Source: Pseudidiomarina aquimaris
GTDB lineage: Bacteria > Pseudomonadota > Gammaproteobacteria > Enterobacterales > Alteromonadaceae
Assembly: GCF_003987395.1 (NCBI RefSeq)
Contig: NZ_PIPT01000007.1
Span: 62,001-126,000, forward strand
Reading direction: 5' to 3'
Length of the DNA: 64,000 nt
Shown: positions 1 to 8,814 of the stretch, piece after piece
Layout: the number at the start of each line of letters is the position of its first letter
How positions within the stretch are numbered: position 1 is the stretch's first letter
The notes under the pieces: generated by a model
Database searches by the model: none
Told to the model about the DNA's origin: nothing
The model's input: the letters and a program-made list of their open reading frames with translations, nothing else
Position numbers and translations under genes: made by a program

Positions 1-1215
1 GTGATAGAATATATCCCTGAGTTTCGTCTTGCTGATGAAACCATTAGCGCCCGCCTCACCATTCGTGACCTACTCAGTCACCGCTCGGGCTTAGGCCTTG
101 GTGCCGGCGACTTGATGATCTGGCCAAATACCGACAAAACCATCGATGATCTGCTCGAAGGTCTTGCCCATGTGCCAGTGGAGAATGATTTACGTCAGCA
201 GTTTGCCTACAACAATTTAATGTTTGTCACCGCCGGTGAAGTGATTGCGCGAGTAAGCGGTATGCCCTACGGCGACTACATCACCCAAACGTTCTTACAG
301 CCTTTAGACATGAACAACACCCGCGTCGGCTTTTCTAATATTCCTGCCGACAACGCTAACTTCGCTGTGGGCACTATTGAGTATGAAGGCGATTTGCATC
401 GCTTCCCGCTCGACTATCTAGAAGACTTTAGCTCCGCTGGAGCTATGGCGAGCAGCGTGAACGACTTAAGTAAGTGGTTACTTACACAGTTAAATGGCGG
501 CGAGGCTCCCAACGGCGAGCGCTTGTTTAGCCAAGGAACGCAAAATACCATGTGGAACGTTGCCACGCCATTACCGGCAGACAGTAATGCTGCGACCAAG
601 TTTCGCGGTGTTGGCCTCGGCTGGTTTTTGAAAGACTACTACGGTGCTAAACACGTCTCACACAGCGGTGGCATCTTGGGCATGCTGTCACTCACTACGC
701 TCATCCCAGAGCATAACTTTGGCATGGTTGTACTCAGCAACCAACAAGCCTTCGGTGCGCTCACGGTCGTCACCGAAGAAGCTCTAGAGGAGTTACTCGA
801 TTTGCCTGACCGTGAGTGGCTCACGCAGATGCAGGGAATTCACCAAGATTTCATGGCAAGCAAAGCTGAGTTTGTGCTTGAGACACCGGAGCAAGTGCGT
901 GAATCACTTGCGTTAGCCAGCTATGCAGGCACCTACAATGACCCTTGGTACGGAGATGTGAAACTACAGTTGGTTGATGAGGAATTACGCATCGATTTCA
1001 CCCACACCGAGCTATTAAAAGGCCGTCTCGAACACTATAACGGCGATACGTTCGTGGTCCGCTGGGATGAGCCGTTATTAGAAGCCGACGCCTTTATCGA
1101 CTTCGATGTGAGCCGCGACAACGCCGTACAGGGCGCACGTATGGAAGCGGTGACCGACTTTACCGACTTTAGCTTTGACTTTCATAACTTACGGCTCGAG
1201 CGCGTCGAGCCGTAA
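1..1215 (+). CDS. Serine hydrolase of the beta-lactamase/penicillin-binding fold (5'-truncated by window edge)
   Basis: The reading frame is open from base 1, so the gene begins outside the window; the GTG at base 1 is probably internal because the nucleophile motif SxxK is absent from what remains. The visible part has the family's LTIRDLLSHRSGL stretch, a Tyr-Asn-Asn second motif (QFAYNN, about residues 67-72) and the third motif His-Ser-Gly (HSGG, about residues 220-223). The last ~110 residues resemble the C-terminal lipocalin-like DUF3471 module found in these hydrolases (YAGTY...). The family hydrolyses esters, amides or peptides, usually in the periplasm or at the membrane; the substrate cannot be told. 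It converges on the aminopeptidase gene, nine bases away. Confidence 0.85.
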   Translation: MIEYIPEFRLADETISARLTIRDLLSHRSGLGLGAGDLMIWPNTDKTIDDLLEGLAHVPVENDLRQQFAYNNLMFVTAGEVIARVSGMPYGDYITQTFLQPLDMNNTRVGFSNIPADNANFAVGTIEYEGDLHRFPLDYLEDFSSAGAMASSVNDLSKWLLTQLNGGEAPNGERLFSQGTQNTMWNVATPLPADSNAATKFRGVGLGWFLKDYYGAKHVSHSGGILGMLSLTTLIPEHNFGMVVLSNQQAFGALTVVTEEALEELLDLPDREWLTQMQGIHQDFMASKAEFVLETPEQVRESLALASYAGTYNDPWYGDVKLQLVDEELRIDFTHTELLKGRLEHYNGDTFVVRWDEPLLEADAFIDFDVSRDNAVQGARMEAVTDFTDFSFDFHNLRLERVEP

Positions 1216-1218
1216 GTT
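1186..1218. terminator. Perfect 14-bp hairpin between convergent genes
   Basis: Arms 1186-1199 and 1205-1218 are perfect inverted repeats with the 5-nt loop GCGCG. The stop codon of the serine hydrolase lies in the right arm. There is no U-tract on either strand, so it is not a textbook intrinsic terminator, but its position between two convergent genes suggests a bidirectional termination or 3'-end stabilising hairpin. Confidence 0.5.
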
Positions 1219-1224
1219 GTCGGG

Positions 1225-2790
1225 TTACTTATTGGCTGCGTTATAGTTTTCAACCCACTCAGCCAGTAGGCGCACACCATAACCATTACCACCGGCCGGA
1301 TGAATGCCATTCGCGCCGGTTGCGTAAGCGTTACCAGCCATGTCGATATGAATCCACGGGGTATCTTTGGCGAAGTGCTGCAAGAAGCGTGCACCTGCTT
1401 GCGCACCAGGTGAGCCGACGTTCTGTACGTCTGCTAACCAACTGTCGATGATACCGTCATAAGGGCCTAACGGTAGTTGCCAAACCAGCTCACCGGTGGT
1501 TTCGCCGGCGGTTTTCATTGCCTCAAGCAATGCTGAATGATCACTGAAGACCGCAGAATAATCAGTGCCTACCGCACCCACTTTTGAGCCGGTTAAGGTC
1601 GCGATGTCTGCAATCGCACGCGCTTTCAGCTGATCGCGTGCATACCAAATACCATCGGCGAGAATCAGACGGCCTTCAGCATCGGTATTCACCACTTCAA
1701 TGCGCGTACCGTCACCGGCAACTAAGACGTCACCTGGCAGGGTTGCACTACCCGAGATCAAGTTGTGCGACAAAGGTACCACGCCGGCAACGTTCACTTT
1801 TGCATCCTTACCTGCCAACGCCATCACCGCGCCCAGCACCGCAGCACCACCAGCTTTGTCGGTTTGCATGCGTACGATTGAACTGCCCGAGGTTTTCAGG
1901 TTGTAGCCACCCGTGTCAAAGGTATTGCCTTTGCCGACTAACGCAATAGGCGCTTCGTCGTTGCCACCTTGGTACTCAACCACCAACAAGTGAGCTTTGT
2001 GCTGGCTACCTTGGCTCACACCATAGAGTGCGCCCATGCCCATTTCTTTCACTTGCTCTGGCGTATAGACGGTAGCTTTGATGTCGTCATAGCCGCTCAC
2101 CGCTTCTTGCGCTAACTCGGCAATGGCTTGCGGATAACCGTCGCTGCCCGGCAAATTGATAATGTCACGAGCTACAAAGACGCCATGCGCTAACGGTTGA
2201 GTGGTTGCGTACGCTGCAGCAGCCGCAGAACCATTGTCACCATGCCAATGCACGGTGTAGTCTGGCCGCGCAGCTGGCTCGCTTTTATATTTATCAAAGC
2301 GATAGTTGCGTAGGTCCATGCCGTGCGCCATTGCAGCGATTTGTGCGTCACTGTAGCCCTTGGCATGAACAACGACGTTGTCGGTTTTATCGCTCAACTG
2401 GGCCGCTAGGGTCGCACCCAGTTTCTCGGCATCCTTACGCTGCAGCGTCTCGCCCGTACCCACAACCCATAAGCGCTTGGCATAAAAACCAGGCAAAGCT
2501 AATAGCTCAACCTGCTGCCCGTTTTTGCCAGTGAACTCTTCAATCGCAAGTGCGTTCTGAATCATGTTTCGAGTGTCTTCACTCCACATTTGCGGAAGCG
2601 CAATGCTGCCATCGTCGCTCTCCGCTGCGAGCAGCACCAACACATCTACGTTGTCCATATGCTCATGAGCAAAGCTGTGTTGAGTTTGCACATAGTCCGA
2701 AAAGGACGCTTGTGCGTGCGCCGCGCTGCTCATCGTATAACTAGCTGTTAATGCAGTGGCTAACACGACTGCTAATACATTCTTCTTCAT
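1225..2790 (-). CDS. Secreted leucyl aminopeptidase (M17 family)
   Basis: 521 residues with a typical Sec signal peptide ending near AHA-QAS (about residue 27), so this M17 enzyme is predicted periplasmic or exported, unlike cytosolic PepA. The catalytic half carries the M17 signature NTDAEGRLILAD with its metal-binding Asp and Glu and the catalytic Arg, and upstream KGNTFDTGG and MQTDKAGGAAV segments that supply the Lys and Asp ligands. M17 enzymes are di-metal exopeptidases releasing N-terminal amino acids. The ATG start follows AGGAGC at good spacing. The upstream neighbour is a tRNA gene on the other strand, so it is probably monocistronic. The N-terminal ~170 residues match only the weakly conserved M17 N-domain. 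Confidence 0.9.
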   Translation of the reverse strand: MKKNVLAVVLATALTASYTMSSAAHAQASFSDYVQTQHSFAHEHMDNVDVLVLLAAESDDGSIALPQMWSEDTRNMIQNALAIEEFTGKNGQQVELLALPGFYAKRLWVVGTGETLQRKDAEKLGATLAAQLSDKTDNVVVHAKGYSDAQIAAMAHGMDLRNYRFDKYKSEPAARPDYTVHWHGDNGSAAAAAYATTQPLAHGVFVARDIINLPGSDGYPQAIAELAQEAVSGYDDIKATVYTPEQVKEMGMGALYGVSQGSQHKAHLLVVEYQGGNDEAPIALVGKGNTFDTGGYNLKTSGSSIVRMQTDKAGGAAVLGAVMALAGKDAKVNVAGVVPLSHNLISGSATLPGDVLVAGDGTRIEVVNTDAEGRLILADGIWYARDQLKARAIADIATLTGSKVGAVGTDYSAVFSDHSALLEAMKTAGETTGELVWQLPLGPYDGIIDSWLADVQNVGSPGAQAGARFLQHFAKDTPWIHIDMAGNAYATGANGIHPAGGNGYGVRLLAEWVENYNAANK

Positions 2791-2950
2791 GCGTTTGTTG
2801 CTCCTAGAACGATTTAAAACTGGGCTAAAGATGCCCCACGGAGCCTATGAAAACAAGTGATTAATCGATGAAGTGGGTAGACAATACGGCGGTTTTTCCC
2901 TAGAATTCCCGCCTGCTTGTTCGCAAGCCCCAGCATTACCTTTCTAATGC

Positions 2951-3027
<77 letters not shown>

Positions 3028-3088
3028 TTTCGAATGACTCTAGCGCAATCTAGTATGATTGTAGTCTGCAAATTGATTGCCCCTGTAG

Positions 3089-3117
3089 TTCTCCATCTCG
3101 GGGAGAAGTCATTTTTT
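3089..3117 (+). terminator. Probable terminator after tRNA-Arg
   Basis: Stem TTCTCC (3089-3094) pairs with GGAGAA (3102-3107) around a 7-nt loop and is followed by a run of six T at 3112-3117. It lies about 60 bp after the tRNA and just past the end of the convergent small membrane protein gene. Confidence 0.5.
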
Positions 3118-3399
3118 CGTTCGAAAGATCTTACTGACCAATTTGACATCTAATATACAGGCAATAGCTAGACCAAAAATGTACGAAAGCCAATAAGTAT
3201 TGGTGGTTAGAGACTCAATTTTAAGAGCTACAAGGAATTGCTCAGAAAGACTTATAAGAGCAGACAAGCACCAAGTTAGAATCAAAAAGGCTAGTGAGAA
3301 AATTGAATCGTCGTACTGCATTTCAGTAACCTTGACAATGTAACTACCGATCGCGCCGAAAGCTGTTAATAATGTTATCGGATACCTTAAAATTCTCAT
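3109..3399 (-). CDS. Small membrane protein, probable immunity partner of the RHS toxin
   Basis: 96 residues with about three hydrophobic segments (near residues 5-22, 32-50 and 65-85) and a basic C-terminal tail. I do not recognise a named family. Its ATG (3399-3397) overlaps the TGA (3398-3396) that closes the second reading frame of the RHS C-terminal toxin, giving ATGA coupling. An RHS C-terminus followed immediately by a small unrelated gene is the classic toxin-immunity arrangement, so an immunity role is the best inference. A membrane location would suit a toxin acting at or across the inner membrane or in the periplasm. Confidence 0.6.
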   Translation of the reverse strand: MRILRYPITLLTAFGAIGSYIVKVTEMQYDDSIFSLAFLILTWCLSALISLSEQFLVALKIESLTTNTYWLSYIFGLAIACILDVKLVSKIFRTKK

Positions 3400-4204
3400 G
3401 GTTTTTCAAACTCTTTTTTATCGAGTGGCTTGTCATACCCTGGTGTCGATACGGTAGGGGTAGGCGGAGTTGCTCCAACTGCCTTCAAGATTCCTGAAAC
3501 ATAAGAATTTGAGTTATTGCCCTCTTCCGAACTACTCGGGAAAAAGTCATAGTCAGCCTTATCGTCATAATTTCCATCTAACTCGAAAAGTTTATCAATA
3601 AACTCATCTTCATTCTTAAACGAGCTAGGAACCTTAACATCTAAGCCTCCAGAGTGAGGTGCAGCATCTGCCTCTCATTGATATTACTAACTAAATTTTC
3701 TCCCAGAAAGCCTTCTGGGCCTGCTCCTAATGTGGCATATCTTTTTCCATCAGAGTCAAAATTTGAGAATATGCTTTTATCTAATCCGTTCTGGTTGTCA
3801 GGTTTTATTCTGATAAAGGTGTGAGAGTGGCCGAAGGCTACTTCATGCCATTGTACTTTAATCTCTCTACCATCAGGGTCAGTATACTTATATGGGTTGT
3901 TATTCGCATAGGTATAACGATTAAACCCTTGAACACCTTGGAGGCTTACTAGGTGACCAGTAGAGCCAACGGGAACATTCGAATAAAACCGCCCAATCAC
4001 TGGATCATAGTAGCGTGCCTGCATATAACTTAAGCCGGTCGCATCATCTTTAATATGCCCGGTAAAGCCAGCTAAGTCTTGGTTGACAGTGACGTCATTA
4101 AGAGCTTCGCCATATGGCGTGTACGCTTCCTGCCAGAGAATCGCACCGCTGTTGTCCGTTCCGGTTTGCGCACTACCAAGGCTGTCGTAGCTAAAGCTGC
4201 GCAA
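3396..4204 (-). pseudogene. C-terminal fragment of an RHS-repeat polymorphic toxin, frameshifted and lacking its 5' part
   Basis: From 4204 downward the protein carries the RHS core hallmark: YDSLGSAQ, GEALN, GFTGH, DATGLSYMQARYYDPVIGRF, then RYTYANNNPYKYTDPDG, where RHS proteins switch to a variable toxin tip. The first frame stops at 3641, but the other frame (3674 to 3396) continues as an acidic stretch containing PHSGGLDVKVP and NSNSYVSGIL and ends in the ATGA overlap. Restoring one G near 3671 (AGG to AGGG) joins the two frames, so a single-base loss or a -1 shift explains the break. Upstream of 4204 a stop and unrelated sequence replace the rest of the protein, so this is an orphan tip. 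The toxin tip has His and Asn/Ser-rich motifs but no activity I can name. Confidence 0.75.
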
Positions 4205-4280
4205 GCGAATTCAAAAAAACCTAGATATCACAATAACTTTTATGTAGCATTTACCAACAATACATAAAATAATAACAATT

Positions 4281-6575
4281 ATGCAATTAAAAAAATCGGC
4301 TCTTCTCGTATTCCTATTGACCTCGTTAACTGCCTGCGGCGGTGGCTCGGATACCCCAAAACCAACTCCGGAAATTTCTAAGTATACTGTAACCGTTGAT
4401 CATAATTCTGGTGGTGCAGTTTCACCGACAACAGCGTCTGTTGAGTCTGGTAGTACAGCAACTTTTGAAATCTCGCCTGATGAGGGCTATTCGGTCTCAT
4501 CTGCATCGGGCTGTAATGGCTCGTTAACAGACCTTAGCTATACGACAGGCGCCATTAATCAAGCCTGTACGGTGCAAGTCACATTCGCCGAATCTGTTGT
4601 CTCCACAACAATAGCGGTAAGCGATGACGTCGCAGCGCTAGGAAGCACATCCGTCTCGAGCAACTATCCGAGTGATGCTATCCAAATTGACTATGGCGAA
4701 GGTAAGCTTTCACTATCGGTTCCAGAAAGTCGTTTCACAACAGGCTTTGAAGAAGCTCTGATTGTGGTCATTTCTGGACAACTTGATGATGACCGAGCGA
4801 TGCAATACGCACTAATGCTTACGCCTGATGACTTAGCCAAGCTGGAAGAACCTGATGCCCTGTCATCGGTCCGTGTTGATACCGTTTCAACCGCGTTTGC
4901 CGCCTATGCGGTTTCATATACCGAAATGGAAAGTCCGACACGCGAAGCGCTGGCCGAATTTGAGCAAGTTTTTGTACCCGATACCCTGCTCAGGCGCGGG
5001 CACCTGCTAAGCCTATACCAGTCAGGTGAGCGCGCCAACGCTTTCGGCGAGGACATTAATATCTTTGCAATACTGAGTTCAAATTTAGCCTACCGGGAAG
5101 CATTCGATGCAGCTATACAGGGGCGTCCCAGGTTGGATGTGCTTGCCCAAGAGGCAGAGCAACAGCTTTATGAAGTGCTAGATCAGAATGACGGCGTTGA
5201 GCTTCCCTATGGCGAATATTTTGAGTTTACAAACGACGCCTCAGGCGATCTGACCAAACTATATGCCGACTATTCTACTTCTGCCATAACGGCCACCGTA
5301 GGCCCTGTTGCAGAAGCTGAGCTAAGTTACACTTTAGTCGACGGAGAAATCGTCATTGACCAAGACGCCGCAACTCGACCTATGAGCACTGATTTAAGCA
5401 GTTGTACTCACGATACTACGGCTCTGACATCTGAACAGTTTTTTGTTGATGCGGCCTATTCTGCTAGCCGATATACCCTCAACTTACCTTGTGAACGTGC
5501 CATTGTTGCCTTAAAGCCATTACGCAGAATTGGCGACGCATACCTAACACTCATAACGACACGTGACTATGTGCCCCCGGCAGATTTTTCCTTCATGGGG
5601 TATGGCAATTTCACCACTGACGAAGTTGTGATCGAGAAGCAATCGTTACGATTACTTAACCAAGTAGATAGTGACTCTTTATTAACAGGTGATAGTTTTT
5701 CAATTACAGCAGGAAGTCAACTTGTCTTACCTATTGTTGATTTTTCACAGTTATACAGTTACGGCGGAGGTAGTGACCTAGCTGAATTTTCCACAACCAC
5801 CAATATGTCTGGAAGTTATATAACGTCCGCGGCTGACGCTGAGGTCGACATTCCAGCTCTAGATGAATACGAAAGAAGCGGTGCGTGGACGCTAAATGAA
5901 AGCAAGACCGAATTAACATTGACGCTCGACGAACAACCTAACGTCGACGTGAGAGTTCACAAAGCAATGGTGCACGGTTCCGAGTATGCGCTGCTTAATG
6001 AGGTGAGCGTTTCGGGCTATGTTGGTTATCGTTTTCTTAGCTATGGTGGTCGTATTGATGAGCCGATGCCTCCAGAGGCAATAGTAGGTCTTAACGACAA
6101 AACCGATCCAGAAATGCTAGTTCTGGCTTTAGATCCTCGTTTTGATAGTCAACTCGAGCGGTTTTACGAGAATTCTTACGTTTATCCTTATAGTTTCCTC
6201 GCCAATGGCACTGGTAGTTACGCGTTTAGCGATTTTAGCTGCGATCCTCAATACTTTTCCTCGGAAAATCCCCACGAGCACCTTCCTAAGGGATGTTCCG
6301 CGACAGTGAGAGTTGCGCCGCAGTTTAATTGGGACTTCAGCAACGACAGCATTAGACGATTCAATGGCGGTTGGAATGGAAATCCAATGAATTGCACGTC
6401 TTCGTTCTGCAGCGTTGAGCTGTTTCGACTTCTGGAACTAACAGCGGAAGGCTCAGCGCTTGTTTACCGAGATAAGCAAAGCTACCAAATCAGAGTACAA
6501 GATGGAGTGCCCGAGATTGTTGCGCTGCCGTCGGGACCATCTTCTATTCTCCGTATGCGGGTTGTTGCTCAATAA
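4281..6575 (+). CDS. Large secreted lipoprotein of unknown function with an N-terminal bacterial repeat domain
   Basis: 764 residues. The lipobox LTAC followed by GGGSD predicts a lipidated outer-envelope protein. Residues about 35-110 (YTVTVDHNSGGAVSPT... and CTVQVTFAE) resemble the beta-strand repeat of the InlB/Listeria-Bacteroides type often found after lipoprotein linkers. The remaining ~650 residues show paired cysteines and no family I recognise. No strong Shine-Dalgarno precedes the ATG; the 75 bp upstream is AT-rich and abuts the broken end of the RHS fragment, so the promoter region may have been created or altered by that rearrangement. Confidence 0.75.
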   Translation: MQLKKSALLVFLLTSLTACGGGSDTPKPTPEISKYTVTVDHNSGGAVSPTTASVESGSTATFEISPDEGYSVSSASGCNGSLTDLSYTTGAINQACTVQVTFAESVVSTTIAVSDDVAALGSTSVSSNYPSDAIQIDYGEGKLSLSVPESRFTTGFEEALIVVISGQLDDDRAMQYALMLTPDDLAKLEEPDALSSVRVDTVSTAFAAYAVSYTEMESPTREALAEFEQVFVPDTLLRRGHLLSLYQSGERANAFGEDINIFAILSSNLAYREAFDAAIQGRPRLDVLAQEAEQQLYEVLDQNDGVELPYGEYFEFTNDASGDLTKLYADYSTSAITATVGPVAEAELSYTLVDGEIVIDQDAATRPMSTDLSSCTHDTTALTSEQFFVDAAYSASRYTLNLPCERAIVALKPLRRIGDAYLTLITTRDYVPPADFSFMGYGNFTTDEVVIEKQSLRLLNQVDSDSLLTGDSFSITAGSQLVLPIVDFSQLYSYGGGSDLAEFSTTTNMSGSYITSAADAEVDIPALDEYERSGAWTLNESKTELTLTLDEQPNVDVRVHKAMVHGSEYALLNEVSVSGYVGYRFLSYGGRIDEPMPPEAIVGLNDKTDPEMLVLALDPRFDSQLERFYENSYVYPYSFLANGTGSYAFSDFSCDPQYFSSENPHEHLPKGCSATVRVAPQFNWDFSNDSIRRFNGGWNGNPMNCTSSFCSVELFRLLELTAEGSALVYRDKQSYQIRVQDGVPEIVALPSGPSSILRMRVVAQ

Positions 6576-6601
6576 AAGACTTAGCTGAAAAGGATTAGTC
6601 A

Positions 6602-6760
6602 ATAAAGCTTAGGGCATGGGCGCTATTGTTAGTTCTAAGTGCCTGTGCCCCTATAACTGCCGCAAGCTCCACGAAATTAATAGGTACTCGAGGCAGCTTT
6701 CCGACTGCCGCCGGAAATCTGCCGCACAAATGCCGTAGTAGTTTTCGCGGAATCTGGTAA
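6602..6760 (+). pseudogene. Degenerate lipoprotein leader
   Basis: A 52-codon frame reads IKLRAWALLLVLSAC at its start, a convincing type II signal peptide with lipobox LSAC, but the expected start codon is ATA (6602-6604) placed 8 nt after an AGG. The frame runs into the direct repeat and stops at 6758. I read it as the front end of a lipoprotein whose body was lost when the repeat was copied here. It could also be a short functional peptide initiated at ATA, which is less likely. Confidence 0.35.
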
Positions 6761-6856
6761 TTTCTAAGTCATCCATTAGGTACCACAAGGGCTAGCTACT
6801 GCATGAATATAAATAGCGAAACAGTAAAACGATTGCGCGCTGAAAGAGGCTGGTCT
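6721..6856 (+). repeat. 136-bp direct repeat, left copy
   Basis: Matches 9876-10011 at 134 of 136 positions without gaps (offset 3155); weaker similarity extends about 20 bp further left. It contains the upstream region and first 18 codons of the XRE-DUF805 regulator, and ends abruptly after GGCTGGTCT. Confidence 0.9.
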
Positions 6857-6913
6857 TGTACCCCCTCCGAAAAATCGGAGCAATTACGAGTAGAATTATG
6901 GATTATTAAGTAA
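6803..6913 (+). pseudogene. Truncated XRE regulator start
   Basis: The ATG at 6803 begins the same N-terminus as the intact regulator at 9958 (MNINSETVKRLRAERGWS). After codon 18 the homology stops and the frame runs through unrelated sequence to a TAA at 6911, overlapping the end of the AbiEii gene on the other strand. It keeps the original upstream region and so could still be transcribed. Confidence 0.7.
6865..6880. terminator. Small hairpin downstream of the AbiE operon
   Basis: CTCCGA-AAAA-TCGGAG is a perfect 6-bp stem with a tetraloop, 15 bp beyond the AbiEii stop and 8 bp from the broken end of the direct repeat. No U-tract follows on the minus strand, so termination is only a guess. 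Confidence 0.3.
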
Positions 6914-7798
6914 TTTAGCAACCTTATCTAACTGTCGCTGATAATCGGCCGGCCTTTCTTTTTTAAAGTTAGCCAGATTCAACAACTTCCATTTAGCGGA
7001 CGGGAAGTATTGATAATCATAAACAGACCAATCTGGCTCTAATTTATTAAAATTCAGTAGAAACTGCTTATCCGACTCGGTCAAACTCCGATGCATGATG
7101 TCGATAAGCGTGTCTCGTGTCGCTTCAAAATCGGCGTAACTGAATACAATATTACTCATACCTTCAAACTGATTTTCAAAAACAGCTCTCTGGTCAAGCA
7201 AGTTTGGTTCAAGCATTTCGTGCGTGGGTCGATTGCTACTAATGAGTGCGAATAGAAAACCGCGTTTAATTTCGTCGGTAAAACCTATGTTTTCTAATAA
7301 TAACTTGGTGTCAAAGAGATCGCGTGGGTGCTGTCTATCTAAAGCTGCACAGATTTTCCCACCGTATAGTTGCCCCACCGGCACAACCGACATCGCACAA
7401 AACACGTTGTATTGTTCTTGTGCTGCAGAACAAAGTGCTAATTTTTTTGCTGGGGCAAGCAAGCCGCGCCCGACCATGTTTACTTCAACTTTAATTTGAA
7501 CGCCCTGTTCACTTATTTGAAGCTTGCACACATCCGGCTTGTGCTGAACTCTAATCGTTGCCCGCAACTTATCAACACGATCTTTTATTCTCAGTAACGC
7601 AGCATTTATCTCGACAAGCGCTTGTCCCCGCGCTTCTACCCCTGCGTAAGTTAAATCAATATCCACAGACAGTCTTGGCATATTCTGCAGAAACAAATTG
7701 ATAGCTGTACCACCATGCATAGCAAAGCATTCTTCTTTAGCGATTTCGGGTAACACATCGAGAAGCAGCTTCACCTGCTTTTTATAGGATTCATTCAT
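6896..7798 (-). CDS. AbiEii/AbiGii family nucleotidyltransferase toxin
   Basis: 300 residues. The nucleotidyltransferase signature is clear: HGGTAINL (GGTA at 29-32) followed by SVDIDLTY (Ser44, Asp46, Asp48), the DNA polymerase beta-type metal-binding aspartates. AbiEii toxins are the effector of type IV toxin-antitoxin/abortive infection systems and transfer nucleotides, in studied members to tRNA acceptor ends. The gene overlaps the upstream antitoxin gene by 4 bp, the standard AbiEi-AbiEii order. It sits inside the segment bracketed by the 136-bp direct repeat, which fits horizontal arrival. Length is normal for the family. Confidence 0.9.
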   Translation of the reverse strand: MNESYKKQVKLLLDVLPEIAKEECFAMHGGTAINLFLQNMPRLSVDIDLTYAGVEARGQALVEINAALLRIKDRVDKLRATIRVQHKPDVCKLQISEQGVQIKVEVNMVGRGLLAPAKKLALCSAAQEQYNVFCAMSVVPVGQLYGGKICAALDRQHPRDLFDTKLLLENIGFTDEIKRGFLFALISSNRPTHEMLEPNLLDQRAVFENQFEGMSNIVFSYADFEATRDTLIDIMHRSLTESDKQFLLNFNKLEPDWSVYDYQYFPSAKWKLLNLANFKKERPADYQRQLDKVAKLLNNP

Positions 7799-8565
7799 TC
7801 CATTGACTCCAGCTCCTTTGGTACGGTTATTTGATATTTCGTGATGTAAACACCGCTGGATACTATCGCACGCTTGCCCGTGCCTAGGTTTACTCTGTTT
7901 AAATCAAGATATTGCACCCAGTCGTGATTCGCTTTATCGGCCATATAAAGAAATAAGCGTTTCACTTTTATTGAGCTGCAGACCTCTAAGAGCTGTTGCA
8001 CGGAAGCGGGTCGCAAGTTATTCAGGCCCTCCATGAGCTCATACACTTCCAGTAGCGATTGTGATTTTGGCGCTAAATACAAACACTCCATGATAGCGCG
8101 CGCAGGGTCCGATACTTTGACCGTAAACTGCTTGTACGGTATTTCGGTTAAACCAACTTCGGGTGGCAAAAAGTTAGAAAGCGTACACTTGACGTTAACA
8201 GTCCAATCGTGTTTTTTAAACCACAGCGGCACGTGTTCGCCTTGAGCGCCAAATAGCTGCGCGTGCTTTGGGGAAAGCTCTAAATAATGCGCCTTCCCTT
8301 GCAACCCCAGTGCGGTTTTTCCGCCAGGATGAACCGATAACCCGAGCTGGGTTTGCATGGCGTATACACCACCTAGATAATCGACTTGGTCGCCATAGCG
8401 TATTAATGCACCTGCACCTATACTTTCAAACCACTGGCTCTTTTTATAGCGTTGCTGCAAGTCGAGGCTATAGCCATGTTCGACAAGCCAAGATGAGCAG
8501 AGCACAACGCCCGATGGTTGGGCACTCAGTAGTCGGTTTAATTTTGATGGTAGACTCGAGCTCAT
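7795..8565 (-). CDS. AbiEi family antitoxin (type IV TA system)
   Basis: 256 residues, the usual size for AbiEi with an N-terminal winged-helix DNA-binding region (about 1-90) and a C-terminal antitoxin domain containing the conserved SDPARAIMECLYL segment. AbiEi antitoxins repress their own promoter through inverted repeats and counter the nucleotidyltransferase without tight binding to it. It is first in a two-gene operon and overlaps the toxin gene by 4 bp. The intergenic stretch ahead of it holds paired repeats that could be its operators. Confidence 0.85.
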   Translation of the reverse strand: MSSSLPSKLNRLLSAQPSGVVLCSSWLVEHGYSLDLQQRYKKSQWFESIGAGALIRYGDQVDYLGGVYAMQTQLGLSVHPGGKTALGLQGKAHYLELSPKHAQLFGAQGEHVPLWFKKHDWTVNVKCTLSNFLPPEVGLTEIPYKQFTVKVSDPARAIMECLYLAPKSQSLLEVYELMEGLNNLRPASVQQLLEVCSSIKVKRLFLYMADKANHDWVQYLDLNRVNLGTGKRAIVSSGVYITKYQITVPKELESME

Positions 8566-8660
8566 AGTACTAACTTGTGATTTATTTTAAACCACAGCTT
8601 AGTTTATATTTTTGATTATGTCAGTACTATTAGCGCTTTTATTTAAAATATTTTAAACCA
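8565..8660. promoter_or_regulatory. AT-rich AbiE promoter region with paired repeats
   Basis: ATTTTAAACCA occurs twice in direct orientation (8584-8594 and 8650-8660, 66 bp apart), and AGTACTA twice (8566-8572 and 8623-8629, 57 bp apart), the first within the palindrome TAGTACTA. AbiEi proteins bind repeats in their own promoter, so these are candidate operators. A further perfect 7-bp hairpin lies at 8684-8703. Confidence 0.35.
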
Positions 8661-8814
8661 ATAACCTATCGATAAGCCAAATCAGGTGGAGTTTTTTCCA
8701 CCTCAAAACTCAGGTTTTAGGTCGATGATTGAGATTTTTTGTCGCAAGGCAGAGGTCACGGGGAGACGTCACCGAAGACGAGTGCTATATTCAACTTTAG
8801 CAAGTTAAGCAGCT

